Below, one piece after another: positions 1 through 11,579 of a stretch of 64,000 nt of DNA. Made by a program: the position numbers and the translations under genes. Each line of letters begins with the position of its first letter. The first letter of the stretch is position 1. The DNA comes from Tanypteryx hageni (Eukaryota; Arthropoda; Insecta; Odonata; Petaluridae): positions 25,707,840 to 25,771,839 of the forward strand of contig CM054116.1 in NCBI GenBank assembly GCA_028673005.1. Direction: 5' to 3'. Under the pieces are notes generated by a model. That model was not told the DNA's origin. It made no database searches and saw nothing but the letters and a program-made list of their open reading frames with translations.

Positions 1-75
1 CCTCCATCCTTCCCTCCCTCCCTTCCTCTCTTCTTCCCACTCCCCTTTCCCACTCTCTCCCTCTCATACCTTCTC
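1..75. repeat. polypyrimidine tract at window edge
   Basis: Almost pure C/T sequence on the + strand, built from CCTTCC and CTCCCT motifs. It is the first of roughly thirty such tracts in the window and may extend beyond the left edge. Confidence 0.85.
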
Positions 76-600
76 TCCACACATTCTTCCTCACGCTGAA
101 TCCACAGCACCGAGAAAGGCTTTCTCGCTTTTCCGCAGAATTCGTCCTTCTAGAAGCTTCCACCTCTCGAATCTGTGTTGGTTATATACAATTCTAAATA
201 AGAAAGAGATAACTCAGCTTTGTTAAGACCATTAACGTAATTTGCGTCATTTAATTATCATTTCCTATACTTGATATTGGGTCATCGCTATTGTACCCAT
301 TGAAATGGAAAAACAATTTAATCTTATATTGGGCGCATTCATTAAAAATTCAGTTAAGATCCAGACAAATTAGCGTATAAACAGTAACATTTATTAAATT
401 CATTTATTAAAAAAATACATTCAAAATATATCAGAAAGAGATTTTGACATTGTTTTTACTATTTAAAACATGTTAATGCTCTATTAATGTTTTTCAATTT
501 TTCTCTATCATTGGTAAACTATGAACTACAAGTGATATTTATTGTATGAGAATTCTTTTGAATGACTAACACGTACTGAAACATTTTCTGTCAATTTAAG
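76..600. other. unassigned AT-rich sequence
   Basis: No open frame of note, RNA gene or terminal inverted repeat seen. AT-rich sequence leading into the first copy of repeat R. Confidence 0.5.
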
Positions 601-1215
601 TAATCAATTTGGGACATTTTTTCCGTTTTTGGCAAATATATCCGTTAAAACACCATTAATGTAAATAACTGTTATTATCAAAGTCATAGACAATATAATT
701 TTCTACAAGTTTTGTATGAAACATTTTTAATAGAAGGGATTTTTTTTAAAATATTCCGATTAGCATTTAATTTATGTTAAGCACGTTCTATGACAGCTTT
801 TTCCGTTGCTAGGGTAATTTCTATAATTGTTGATAGTGATGCCTACGCTGCCAAGGGTAATTTAAATTTCGATAAAAATTATCCCAATACCATCTTGCGT
901 CATATTTAGTAAACAAATGTTCTTGTAAATATTGACAGCGATGCTATCGCCATTAGCGGTAATTTTAATCGCACATCAATTTTTTTATCCACAGCAACAA
1001 ATGACAATTTTGTTTAAGTATAGTTTTTTCAATTTGAAAAGAGACAAAGTATTTTTCACTTGGAAAATTGTGCAGTGTTTGCAAATTATTCACTAGTGTA
1101 TTTGTCAATAATTATTCTTGAGGACACTGTTGCCTAGATCAATTCGTAAGTACTATTATTGCAGTCATATTCATTACCCTGTATGGAGAAAGTCATGTTC
1201 TGGACACATAAGTCT
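601..1215 (+). repeat. repeat R, copy 1 (3' part)
   Basis: This stretch follows the order of blocks seen in the fuller copy at 61484-62290: a 'tttttggcaaatat' block, a block about an AT-rich run with 'gttattatcaaagt', a 'gttgatagtgatgcc' block, a 'gcaacaaatgacaattttg' block, 'attattcttgaggac', and finally the 3' terminus 'tatggagaaagtcatgt' followed by 'ggacacat'. No coding capacity is visible. The 5' hairpin end is missing, so the copy is truncated. Repeat R is not a family I can name. Confidence 0.7.
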
Positions 1216-2240
1216 TTTCAGTATTATTTCAATGAATTTTTTCCTTTCATCGATATTTTCTTGAACCTTGCGTATCTTTTACTTTAATTCTCACAATTTT
1301 CCACTTTTCTCTTTCTTGCTTATCTCTATTAACTCGTTCCTATCAGACTTCCTTTAGCCCCAATGAATTAATTTTTTCAGTTTTCTCCATATCTCATTGT
1401 TATTTTTGATGAAGATATTCAGGTGTATCTCTTAAAAAGCAGCTCTCAATTTCTATTCGATTTCTCTTGATTACTTTACGATGAAGGTTTAAATGAACTT
1501 TCTATGACACAATCGATGAAAGATGGATATTCTATCGATTCTATTTGATATACTCATCTCTATATCTCATTTTTTCCTCTTTTTCTTTCACCTTTTTGCC
1601 CGTAACGTGGAGACTTCATAAGGATCAAGTGTTTTGTTGGTTTACACAAGAAAAATTGTCTTCTCTATTATCTTTTTGCCTAGAATTTTCAAGTAATACG
1701 AAAATTCTTTATAAATGACTCATTATCATTTACTCAAATTATAATTTTAACATTTTCTTTTAAAATTTGTTGATAAATGTTGTTTTTTGTCTGGAAATAT
1801 TAACTTCGTAGAATTTTAAATCGACGGTCGGGGATTATTATTTGGAGTTATCGGGAAACGTTTCATTTGCTATATAAAATAATATTAATTCTATCAACTT
1901 TAGTTATTCCTAAAATTCAGAGATAAGACTAGAAATATTGAAGTACGCAAAAATATCTCGGTGTAGGCAAATCTGTTCGTAAAGTTAAATTAGATGAGCT
2001 CTATTTCTTGAGAAATGAACTCGATTGATATTGAGAGTCAAATACATGTACCAACACTAAATATAAAAGTACAAGCACATGAAAAAATATTATTATCTAC
2101 TAAATTATCATTTCCACTCGAAGATAAATAAAAATATAAGCGTATTGAACTGAAAAACATACCGTTAATATGATGTACATATGCCTTATTTTTCTGTCAT
2201 TAATGCGTGCTTAGAAGTCGATGCATACCTGTATATTAAA
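1216..2240. other. unassigned AT-rich sequence
   Basis: AT-rich, no reading frame above chance length, no recognisable repeat ends. Confidence 0.5.
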
Positions 2241-2241
2241 A

Positions 2242-2290
2242 AAACAACACTTTCTCTATATTCCGTATATGGAGAAAGTAAAAAGAACGC
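2242..2290 (+). repeat. repeat R hairpin terminus, isolated copy
   Basis: An imperfect palindrome at 2249-2279 has arms ACTTTCTC and GAGAAAGT around a short TA-rich centre. The same unit, with matching flanks (caacact... and ...agtaaa), recurs at 26670-26710, so this is a shared repeat boundary rather than a chance hairpin. Just downstream, 2306-2322 is a short CCGT microsatellite, a context common near such repeats in arthropods. Confidence 0.6.
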
Positions 2291-4792
2291 CTTGTGGTCC
2301 GATCGTGTCCGTCCGTCCGTCCGTGTGCTTCATCTGCGAAACTACTCGGCGGATATTCTTTAAATTTGATATTAAGGACATAAGAACAAAATAATAAGAA
2401 TATGATATAAATGGTTTACGTTGCCTAATCGGGAGTGCCACTTTACTGGCGACAAAAAAAGAACCTTTCCTTATATCTCGTAAAATATTACTTGTACCTA
2501 TAAAACTCTTCAAAAAATTTGTAGAACTAGTCAAACAGCAGGTTTTGTGCACAACTTTATATTGAAGGAGTAGCCGGTTTCAAGAAAATCAAACGAAAAA
2601 GTCATAATTCACTTTGAACTTAGAAAAATGTTCTAGTGTTTTGTAATTGTTGGCAACGAAAACAATATTCGCAACAAACCGAAGTAAACAATATCTGCTG
2701 TAAATAACTAGTTAAATTTTTTTCGTGCGCACGCAACATTTGGTAAATGAAGGCAAATGGATTATCAACGACGAAGAAATGAACGTAAATAAGTCTATTT
2801 TCTTTACGTATACACAACGTTTGTAAGTAAAAAGAAATGGGTGATTTACGACAAAGTAATGAACGTGAACATAAAGACTATATTACTATTATTCGAGTGT
2901 GGTATTTTAAAAATAATTCTTGATTGTTTTATTAATTACAAACCAATTAGGAAATAAGTCAGTGAATCAAAAATTCGACATTTCCTTGACATAACTACTG
3001 GCATACCATTTTTCAGTTCTTAGGCATTATACTAAGCCATTTATATTAATATTTTTTGGCGTGATAAATAAATAAATAAATCGTAATGAACGCCTCTGCC
3101 TCGCACGTATGCACGCATGATGTGTGGTCTTTCCTCTCTTGTTTATATCTTATACGGCTAATACTGTTAATGGCTGAAACTTGTGAATTGATTTTTATTA
3201 ATTATGATAGAGAAAAACAAAAACTTGACATTATTGTCATAAAAATTACTGTATATTACTATCAATTTCAGAGAAATTGTTAAGAAAGTTATGTTTTTTC
3301 TTTATATTATTTTGTGCTACTTTTGGTACAGACGGTTAACCGGAGTGCAATTTCATTAATTTTGGTTAGTCATTCTGGGCCATAGAAAATAAACCAACTC
3401 GAAAAAATTACACAGCTAATTATAAACAATAAGTTATAAAAATTAAAATAAAACAAATCGTGAATATCTAAGGTAATTCGATGCTGGCAGCACTTTTGTG
3501 CAAGATTAGCAATAATTCTACATATTTTGTCAAAGTGAAAGAAAAATCGCAATTGATACCGTGAGTTTTGAAGTGTATCCATATCGGAATTGAGATTTGA
3601 GAAATCTTAAAAAATAGTCTTGTATCAGTACTCGTGTATGTTTAAGGAATCTTCATACATTTGTGTTTCCGCGAGAATAAGCGGTAAAGTATCGATCCCT
3701 AGTATTATGTGTGTACATTTTACATGTTCTTACATTAGTGCTGATCTTTTAAATATTAATTGCGTCAAACGTTCTCTCTTTTTGACCTTAACGAATTTGC
3801 TAACGTGTACTTTCGCCATTGTTACAAGCATCTATTCGGCAAAGATGCGTCTACAGTATTGCACCGTATCATATTTCAAAGACTTTCTTTCTTTTCGCCG
3901 ACTGGGGAAGCTGTGTGTGGCCACCAACTGCCATTCTCTCCTGAAAACCTATACGGTTCCCATTCTGCAGACCCAAGAGGCACGAGCAGCCTCAGGTGGT
4001 TCAGTAGACATGAGCGGACAATCAATCGGTTATCCGATTCCTCCCGACCGCGGGCGCGTCCCTCGTTCCTAAAGGGATAACCAGTCGATCGAACTTTATC
4101 ATAGAATACCTACCTCAGAATGCTTAAAGGCTCTTAAAGATTATGATTCGAAGTGATTGGGAAAATTGAGGATATTGAATGTCTGCGGTTGGGAGGGTCT
4201 CAAAATTTCTCTTTCTTAAAAACTCGGTGGATTTTTTTTAAGCTCAACTCGCGGCCAAGTAAAGTATTGCAGCGCTTCCTCCTTGTAACACGGGCAACGT
4301 GGAAGAAGGGCTCTACGCGTTTTAGGGATTTCCTCATCATAATGGAGACCGATTGGCAAGTGAAAGGGGAAATATGTCGTTGTGATATCTATTATAAATG
4401 TAATAACTAATTTAAGTCATGTAGTTTAAGGAAAACCTATCCTGAGTTTTTTATTCCTTTGTGCTGGACATCTCAATCAATGAAATTCGCTAAGATTATC
4501 AGCATCAAATTGAATAACCATGTTAAAACTCCATAGCTCTTATAATTATAAGCGTGCAAGTTGTCCATTTATATTTTAATAATTGATTATAAAATGTTTA
4601 TGTGTATAAATAGTTAAAAATACCACGCTATCCGTAGCCTACTTCCACATTTACTGATTTTTATAATATGTGGCAGTTTGATCGCTAATTCTTTATGGAA
4701 GTGTCTCAAAGTGAATTTGTTCTTTTCTCGATTTTCTCTCTCATCTCTTTCGTCGTTCGTCTTTTCTCTCTTTTCTCGTCTCTTCGCAGTTC
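2291..4792. other. unassigned sequence with (AAAT)n tail and CT tract
   Basis: Mostly AT-rich and unassigned. A run of AAAT units at about 3063-3082 resembles the tail of a LINE or SINE, but no body could be recognised upstream. Two imperfect direct repeats around 2740-2800 and 2820-2885 share 'aatgaacgt' and 'aaatgg' blocks. A T/C-rich tract lies at 4735-4790. Open frames at 3620-4072 and 3760-4080 have no recognisable domain and are not called. Confidence 0.4.
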
Positions 4793-5035
4793 AGGCGCGC
4801 CCCCAGGATTTTCTCACAGCCCTCAAAACATATGGGTAGATTGCTAGTTGTTAGAAGCTACGCACGATATAAATATGCGTAATTCAAGAAGTATCTGTAT
4901 AATGATTATAAAGTGTAAGCCGAGAGAAATATAAAATGTCAAAATAGTATATTTCCTGTGAAAATACACATGTACAAGGCTAGTAAGAGATTTTTTAAGG
5001 GGGCTGAAGTCCGTCGCCCCCCCCCCTCTCCCCTT
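4793..5035. mobile_element. possible hAT-like MITE
   Basis: The left edge reads CAGGCGCGCCCCCAGG followed by a T-rich run and CAGCCC. The right edge reads GGGGGCTG...GTCGCCCCC, so C-rich blocks face G-rich blocks with CAGCCC/GGGCTG inverted. This layout is typical of small hAT elements starting with CAGGGGCG. No 8 bp target duplication could be read, and the C-run blurs the right end, so the call is tentative. Confidence 0.35.
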
Positions 5036-7424
5036 CGTTGCGCCAATGTCGCAGTTACGTCGCTTACATCTGCTTCAACTCTTTGGAAGTCGATTATTTT
5101 CCTTCCTCTATTTTCTCTGGACCGCTTCTCTTTCTCTCAATGGAACAAATAAAAATATTCTTAAGAAACCTCGACGTTGGGAGATGACCATCATTTTTCT
5201 CCCGCTCCGATAAATTTTTACGCCTGGACCGCTTGTAGCCTTGCATCTTTGCGGATTCCGGTTGGCAGAAGTGAAACCTGACCATTGGTTATGAAGTAAA
5301 TCGATCCATTACGAATTTTTCATTGTCAAGTCTCTCTCGTCTGCCTCTCTGTTTCCATCTATTCTTTAGGAAGGTGGACCTATTTACCCAGGAATCATTC
5401 ATATGTCGTAGCCATTAACCATTGGAGACCAATGGAGATTTTTAGACAGAAGGCGAATGTGGTTTATTCGCTCTTTTTATGCCTCTTAGCTGGGTACTTT
5501 TTTTAGCACATTGACCGTATTGCTGCAAGCAACATTTTTCTACTTCTATTGTTTTAAAATCCAGTTTTATAATAATTAGGCAAATCATTAGAACTACTAC
5601 AAAATTTTTGTTTTAATAGATTTGGATTTCAAGCATTCTTCAAGTCTCATACTGTAACGAATATCAAATTTTTCTTTTATAAGTAATGATTTCTTTTAGG
5701 TATTTTCAGAGTTATAGTAAAATGTTCGCCTTATTGTTTCCAGTATTGTTAGAGATTTGATAGAGCACTTCATTCAGGTAGAGAGGGAAACTAATTTTTT
5801 TGGAAGAGTTAAAAATTAATTTGAAATCGACAAAATTTGGAAATTGTTAGTTTTTACTTTATATAATGTATTTCAATCATATACAGAAAGTAATCAAATA
5901 TTGTCACCTTCAGTAAAGGTACCTATATCAAGCATTTCCTTTGATCAAGACAGAAAACTCATGAGGAAATCTTAAATATGTCTAATATTGATATTTGGAA
6001 AACAATTGCATATGCGTTTTTATTTCATTGCCCAACATAATCCATGGAAAAAGTTTTGTTTCCCAGTGCAGTCAAGTGAAAATCACTAGTACCAGCTTTC
6101 CTATAAAAGTACAACTTTTTGTATAAATATTCATTTCCGATAAACGTTCACATTTGAAAATTCATTTTAAAAACATTTTGGACAGCCACAGAAAATATCA
6201 AATTTTCCGCGCAAGTTTCCATTTAAATGTTCACTTTCCTTACTGATGTAGTAAAAATATGATGGGCTAGAAGTCAATAAACGACTTCTGACTACCTACG
6301 CTATAAACTTCACTCCGTATTTTGTAGATGGGCTCTTTATGGTAATTTCATTGGCACATAAATCAATATCTTAACAGAGAATCAAGATGCCGCATTTGCG
6401 TCCCTATCCTAGGGTAGCTTGGTTGTAGTCTTCTGGATGTTGATGCTAACGTAAAAAATACAAAACATTACGGAAAAATAAATCATTTAAAATTATAATC
6501 GCAATAAGTGACTGATAAAGAACCTATGTCGTTCCGAATAAAAACTATTCAAGATTTTTCGCATGCATTTGTATTTATACCTAGGCTATGTACGAGTACG
6601 GAAGATTAAAAATAATCAATGATTAGCAGTTTCACTTAATTGGGATCGCACCATTGACAAAATCGACCCACCAGTTTATATTTTTTATCTTCTTAGAATC
6701 AATGATTTCGCGTATTTTTTTATAAAAAATGATGCTTTACTTAATATCTTTCACGATTTTATTATGATAGAAAAATTTAATTCCCTTATTTAAAATTTTT
6801 ATTTTTAATCGGCATTTTACTAATGACAATTATGTTTTGACTACTTAAACTGAAATACTTGCTTCAGATTAAAATTCAAAAGATAACATTTACTTATTAG
6901 AAATTCGATTACATTGTGTTTGCATAACTTTACCTCTCTTAGATCTAGCTCGAAAGAGTCCCATCATGCCACAGGATTGGACATTAATTGCTAATTATGC
7001 CGCAATAACAACGCCTAATGTATTTAGAGTGTACAACTACTTTGGTAGTTTAATGAAAAATACTTTTTAAATCAGTTTTGATATTTTTGAAAATTCCTCC
7101 ACATTTCATCCTACTAATTTATAAGAAGATAAATGGATGCAAGATAAAATGGAAAGGCTAGGCGCACAAAAGGTTTTTTAATTGAACCAGAGAGTTAACT
7201 TTTAAATCGAGACATTTATTCTTAAATGGAGACAAAATGTTAGGTCATTGCACGAAACAATTGAATTTATGTTAACGTTGTTATCAGCTAAATTTTTCTC
7301 TTTAAACATTTTTGGTGTTGTTTCTTCAACGAATTTTCCCGCTATAATCAACAATCCTGCTTGACTAACGTACAAGTTTCTTATGAAGCTATCCTCTTTC
7401 ATGTTTCCTTTAATTACTCATAAT
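5036..7424. other. unassigned AT-rich sequence
   Basis: No gene seen. A short perfect hairpin lies at about 6270-6292 (AGAAGTC / GACTTCT). The remainder is AT-rich without clear repeat boundaries. Confidence 0.45.
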
Positions 7425-7735
7425 GAGACGGTCATTCATTTTTTACTATCTTCATACGTAGTAAAAGGGACAGTATTGTTTTCATGAAAAAATTGATTTC
7501 GAGATTTCAACGAAAATACACGTTTTGAGGTGCCCTGAACACGTTTTCGCCATTTTCTCGTTGATGTCTGTATGTGATAAGAATTTTGTGGGTGCTCTAA
7601 GTCATAAACTAATAATTAAATCATAGTGAAATATTATATTAGACACTTTTATTAAAAGAACAAGAGTTGATTATTTTTTGGTGAAAATCGGTCAACCGAA
7701 AATGAGTGTCTACTCTTGTCACATCCGTTTTGATC
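7425..7735 (+). repeat. repeat R, copy 2 (5' part)
   Basis: Contains the 5' blocks of repeat R in order: a degraded hairpin, 'gtattgttttcatgaaaaaa', 'tttcaacgaaaatacacg', 'ctgaacacgtttt', 'gtctgtatgtgat', 'gaattttgtgggtgctcta' and 'atcggtcaaccg'. It stops abruptly where the next copy starts with its own hairpin at about 7742, so the two copies are head-to-tail. Confidence 0.7.
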
Positions 7736-7968
7736 ATTTTTTCACTTTCTCCATATAAGAAAGTATAGAAAAAGTAAGTACTGTTTCCACGAAAAAAATT
7801 GAAATCTAGATTTCAACAGAAATACATGTTTTACGGTCCTCTGAACACGTTTTGACTATTTTCTCAATAATGTCTGTGTGTCGGTCTGTATGTGATAGAA
7901 TTTTGTGGGCACTCTAACTCAAAAATTTACACTAATATCAAGAACAAATTTTATATTTAGAAAGAGTA

Positions 7969-7989
7969 GGGGAAAGTGGGGTAAAACCG
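7969..7989 (+). repeat. left TIR of pogo-family element
   Basis: Begins GGGGAAAGTGGGG and ends TAAAACCG. It is an exact inverted match to 9847-9867; the identity extends two bases further through the flanking TA and two more beyond. Confidence 0.9.
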
Positions 7990-8502
7990 CGTACAGGCTA
8001 ATAATGCCTTTGCAGTGCTGCTATCTGTCGGACACGGTACTGCATTTATTCTTAACGGCTGAAAAGTTAGTTGATGCATGACATCAGCGATGAAACACAT
8101 GTTGTGTGAAGTGTGAGACAATTTTAAGATTTCTTTGTGAAAAGGAACAATATTACTTCCAAGTTTAGAGGATTATAAACCAAGACACGATACTTTGCTG
8201 CACCTGGTAAGTAAATGCTTTTATTCTACAGTAATTTCGGTTTTATTGATTATAAGTGTATATCTTCCATACGTTTGTGGTGTCTGTGACGTCATTTCTT
8301 CCGAATTAAGGTCTTGTGGTGTGAAACCGGGTACCACAGGTTGTACAAAACCGGGTAGTACCCGATTTTACCCCGACTCTCCGGATAAAATCATTTGTAT
8401 ATTTTTGAAGTTTGCCAATCATTTTATTTTTGTTTTCAAGTGTGAAACATACCAAGGCACAATAAAAGATCATCGCAAAGGCAATCGTGGTCTGAAAACA
8501 GC

Positions 8503-9532
8503 ATGAAAGGAGCAATAGAAGAGGTTATGGATGGGACGACGGGATATTTAAAAGCAGCGAAAGCCTGCAATGTACACAAAGCACCCTGGAAGATAGGGTG
8601 AAGAAAGCTCGGAGTGGCTTATCAGAAGAAGAAGCGAGTAAAAAGGATATCCATTATATTTATGTTAATGATACATGGCTGTCTCTGCATCATGGACGCT
8701 GCGTCACCATATATCAAGTTGCAAAATTGTTCAGGACTGCATTTATGAGGGCAGTCGTAATGGAAACAGCTGTTAACGGTTTCAAAAACACAGGAATTCA
8801 TCCCTTCAACCGTAAGGTTTTCCCAGATTACCCGTTTGCGCCCTGTAAAACAACTGACAGATCACATATGTCAAGTAACGTCACAGAAAAGTCTCCGAAA
8901 CCTGATAATGCTACCCAATCCCCCGAAAATCACGCTGAAACTTTGACGGCTGAAACTACTGAGCCTAAATCGTCAACTTCTCAAGGTTCGAATTTAGTTG
9001 TGTCTCATCGATCTTCCAAACATTCTGTAGGAACTTCGAGTATCGAGACTCTTGAATCTCTAGCGTTGAATTCACACCACTCATTCTTCCATGTTCCTCC
9101 TCATAGAGTAGTGAAAGTTCCTCATGTTGAAAGGAAGCAACAGAAAAAGAACGATAAGAAAAGAGTTACGACTACCATCCGCCGTAAAAGCCTGAGTTAG
9201 AGAGTGCAGTAGCAACACAAAATAAGCGTCAGACGAACGACTCGGTGAAGAAGCCTTTTACAAAACACTATACAATGAAAAGAAAAGAGACAAATAATCA
9301 GGAAATCATATACAGCACTATTGCCCAAACAGCTTCTAATGAAGTCTCCACCAGCTGAGAAGAAGAAGCTGATAATGATGCAGCATGCATCTACTCCAAA
9401 GATATCTACTTAAATTCACGTTCCGGAGAAGAATGGATTCAATGCATGACGTGCAAAAATTGGGCCCATGATGCCTGCTGTGGAGTAGAAGAAGAATGAG
9501 ACCTTCACTTCGTGTATGAACTATGTCAATAA
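8503..9532 (+). pseudogene. pogo-type transposase remnant: Psq HTH start, DDE C-terminus, PHD-like zinc finger
   Basis: ATG at 8503 opens a segment with GAIEEVMDG and LKAAKACNV, matching the N-terminal Psq/HTH domain of pogo transposases. It hits a stop at 8598-8600, but a one-base shift near 8583 joins it to TLEDRVKKARSG and a frame running to 9200. From about 8660 that frame jumps to the C-terminal end of the DDE domain (GRCVTIYQVAKLF, AVNGFKNTGIHPFN), so the CENP-B-type second HTH and all catalytic Asp residues are deleted. A Ser/Thr-rich linker and a basic KRKK-type stretch follow. Another frame at 9368-9532 encodes a PHD-like finger (EEWIQCMTCKNWAHDACC) with one expected cysteine changed to serine and an internal stop at about 9497. 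GTG at 8598 is not a plausible start. Non-functional; family call is firm. Confidence 0.85.
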
Positions 9533-9656
9533 ATTGTTTATTATTGAAGTTTTTAATAAATGTATTTCACTGAAGTATGTCTTTTGTAATTTTCATACCC
9601 CGTTTTCCTTATCATTTTTTATAATTGACCTTTTACTATTTCACAAATTTCTATTT

Positions 9657-9684
9657 GGTTTTACCCCGCCAGTGGGGTAAAACC
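9657..9684. repeat. subterminal hairpin inside pogo-family element
   Basis: GGTTTTACCCC and GGGGTAAAACC form 11 bp perfect arms around a 6 bp spacer. The arms repeat the inner half of the TIR. Related GGTAC/CGGGTA motifs lie near the other end at about 8325-8375, suggesting extra transposase-binding copies. Confidence 0.7.
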
Positions 9685-9846
9685 GGGTGATGTGTCTATT
9701 CAAACAATTAAATTTTCCAGCAATTAAATCGATATTTTTTAAATTCAGTATACTGACAGCCAACTACAAGAGTTTCTGCAGATTCTCTAAAAAATGATTT
9801 TTTACTTATTATTATAATACCAGTGAGCAGTCAAACATTAGCTACT

Positions 9847-9867
9847 CGGTTTTACCCCACTTTCCCC
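9847..9867 (-). repeat. right TIR of pogo-family element
   Basis: Exact reverse complement of 7969-7989, followed by TA at 9868-9869. Confidence 0.9.
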
Positions 9868-10435
9868 TACTTTATAATAAAAAGCTGATTAGGTTTTGCC
9901 AATAATCGCTCAACCGGAAGTGGATGTTTACTCTAGTAATGTTTTGGTTTTTGGCAAATAACTCTTTTAAATCTTCATAAATGTAAATGTTGTCTATCAT
10001 GAACATTATAGATAATATTATTCTCTATAGCTTCTGTTTGAAATATTTTTTCGTAGAACGCACTGTTAAGGAGATATTCCATTTATTTAATATTTGCTTT
10101 AATATTTGATTAATGTTAAACAGTATTGGAATAAGAGTCAAAGGAAATTTATTTTTCTACAGACTTCGTTCGGTACATTTTCCCATATAATGCATTGTTG
10201 AAGAGATATTTTAAAAATTAAAATTTTTAGCTGCCACAACCACACCACCTACCGGCGACTATTGTAAACACTTTATGCTCCTTTTTATTTTCTTAATTGT
10301 TGGAGCTTCGGGGCTATATCCAATATCAGAAGGCTACGATTTTAGTTTATTTCTGTTCTTTCTAAAGTCTAAAATTTTCTCGCAGTTCCTTAAGATATTT
10401 ATTATCATTTAACTTATTTGGAATTTTTAGAAATA

Positions 10436-10591
10436 CAGTGTAACTTCCATAAGTCGAAGTTCAGGGAAAAGAAAAATATTCGAGTTATAGAAAATTCGAC
10501 TTTTGGATATACGTTTTCCTCATAGGAGTACTGTCCGGTAAAATTAATTCACTTCGAGTTACGGAAAATTCGAGTTATAGAAGTTCCACTA
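10436..10591. mobile_element. 156 bp Tigger/pogo-like MITE
   Basis: Ends are inverted: left CAGTGTAACTTCCATAAGTC, right complement TAGTGGAACTTCTATAACTC. TA flanks both sides (10434-10435 and 10592-10593). Inside, the motif 'cgagttatagaaaattcgac' recurs. The neighbouring paralogous unit at about 10640-10990 carries the uninterrupted site 'gaaatattacagg', which documents insertion with a TA duplication. Confidence 0.8.
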
Positions 10592-10635
10592 TATTACAGG
10601 TATGGAGAAAATCATGCGGAGGCCACATCTGATTT

Positions 10636-10990
10636 TTCACAAATATTTGCTTTAATACTTGATCAAAGTAAAAAATTACTAGAATAAAAGTTGCAAGTAA
10701 TTTAATTTTATACAACCTTTGCTTGAAACATTTTCTCATACAATGTATTTTTAAGAGATATTTTGAAAATTATATTGTTTAGCTTCTACCACCACACCAA
10801 CTGGAGGTAACTTTTATAAACAATTTACGCTTAGTTACGTCTTAGTAACACTCATTTTGGTCTGTTCTTTGTAATGTCTTTGAATTTTTCTCGCAATTCC
10901 TTAAAACACTTATTATCATTTAACCTACTTGGAATTTTTAGAAATATTACAGGTTTGGAGAAAGCCATGTGGTGGCCACATCAGATTTTA
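10636..10990 (+). repeat. repeat R 3' portion, tandem second copy
   Basis: Repeats the roughly 355 bp preceding it (about 10084-10635 minus the MITE): 'tttgctttaatacttgat', 'agagatattttgaaaatta', 'accaccacaccaa', 'tggaatttttagaaatatta', then the terminus 'tggagaaagccatgt...ggccacatcagat'. A tandem duplication of a repeat R subfamily end. Confidence 0.7.
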
Positions 10991-11120
10991 AAAAAATATT
11001 TCTGTTGCATTGTAAATTTTATGTTGATATGTACGTATCTACATAGATTCATGTGTGTATAAGTTTCTATGACTGAAGAGTGTAAGGGAGAAAATGAGCT
11101 GCAATAAATTATCTAACGAT

Positions 11121-11410
11121 CTTCCTATGCCCTCGGATATTCCGCTCCCTCCCCAGAGCTGTCAAGCGCCTCCTCCTTTCTTCTTCTCTCCTCCACTCAC
11201 TCTCATTCCGCCTCTTCTCCTCCCATCGTTCCCTTTGCACACTTCCTCTACTGTTCTATCGCCTCCCTTCGCTCATTCTTTTGACATCACCCTTCACCCC
11301 TCCTCCCTCCATCGCCTCCGACCCCCTTTTCATTCTCCACCTCCTCCTCCTTCTCTCCCTCCCTCCCTTTCTCCCCCTCTAACCTGCACCTTCCTTTACT
11401 CGCTCGCCTG
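11121..11410 (+). repeat. polypyrimidine tract
   Basis: C/T-rich on the + strand with CTCC, CCTCCT and CCCTCC motifs and no regular period. Long open frames here are a by-product of the lack of purines and are not genes. Confidence 0.8.
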
Positions 11411-11579
11411 ATCCACTTTCTTCTTTTCCGCCCACGCCATCAAAAGCTCCAAGCCGCGAGGTTTCGAGTCCTCCTCTAGTTTACTTTGACGCTAATGTAT
11501 ACAGGGAGCAGCACCTTCATTAAGTGTTAATGAATGTAATTAAGACGGTAAAGCTTGGTAAGATTTCATTAAAGACTGC

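Larger units (their letters stand above)
7969..9867 (+). mobile_element. internally deleted pogo-family DNA transposon
   Basis: Perfect inverted repeats of at least 21 bp bound the element: 7969-7989 begins GGGGAAAGTGGGG and 9847-9867 is its exact reverse complement. Each end abuts a TA dinucleotide (7967-7968 and 9868-9869), the target duplication expected of Tc1/mariner/pogo elements. It encodes remnants of a pogo-type transposase on the + strand: the start of the protein and its C-terminal part are present, but the catalytic core is missing. The element lies inside a copy of repeat R. At 1.9 kb it is non-autonomous, though its perfect TIRs suggest it moved fairly recently, presumably using another element's transposase. 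Confidence 0.9.
7736..10635 (+). repeat. repeat R, copy 3, split by two transposons
   Basis: The 5' part (about 7736-7968) begins with a hairpin (CTTTCTCCATAT...AGAAAGTA) and shows the 'tgtctgtgtgtcggtctgtat' and 'gtgggcactctaactcaaaa' type blocks. It is broken by the pogo-family element. It resumes at 9870 with 'tcgctcaaccggaagtgga' and continues through 'gtttgaaatattttttcgta'. After a second interruption by the MITE at 10436-10591, it ends with the 3' terminus 'tatggagaaaatcatg...ggccacatctgat'. No coding content. Confidence 0.7.

Noticed and set aside
3620..4072. 150-codon frame and an overlapping 106-codon frame at 3760-4080
   Set aside because: No domain, no splice or promoter context, and two overlapping frames of similar length without homology argue for chance.
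8195..8506. A separate small secreted protein (103 codons, hydrophobic start)
   Set aside because: Lies wholly inside the pogo-family element upstream of its transposase start, and crosses its subterminal repeats.
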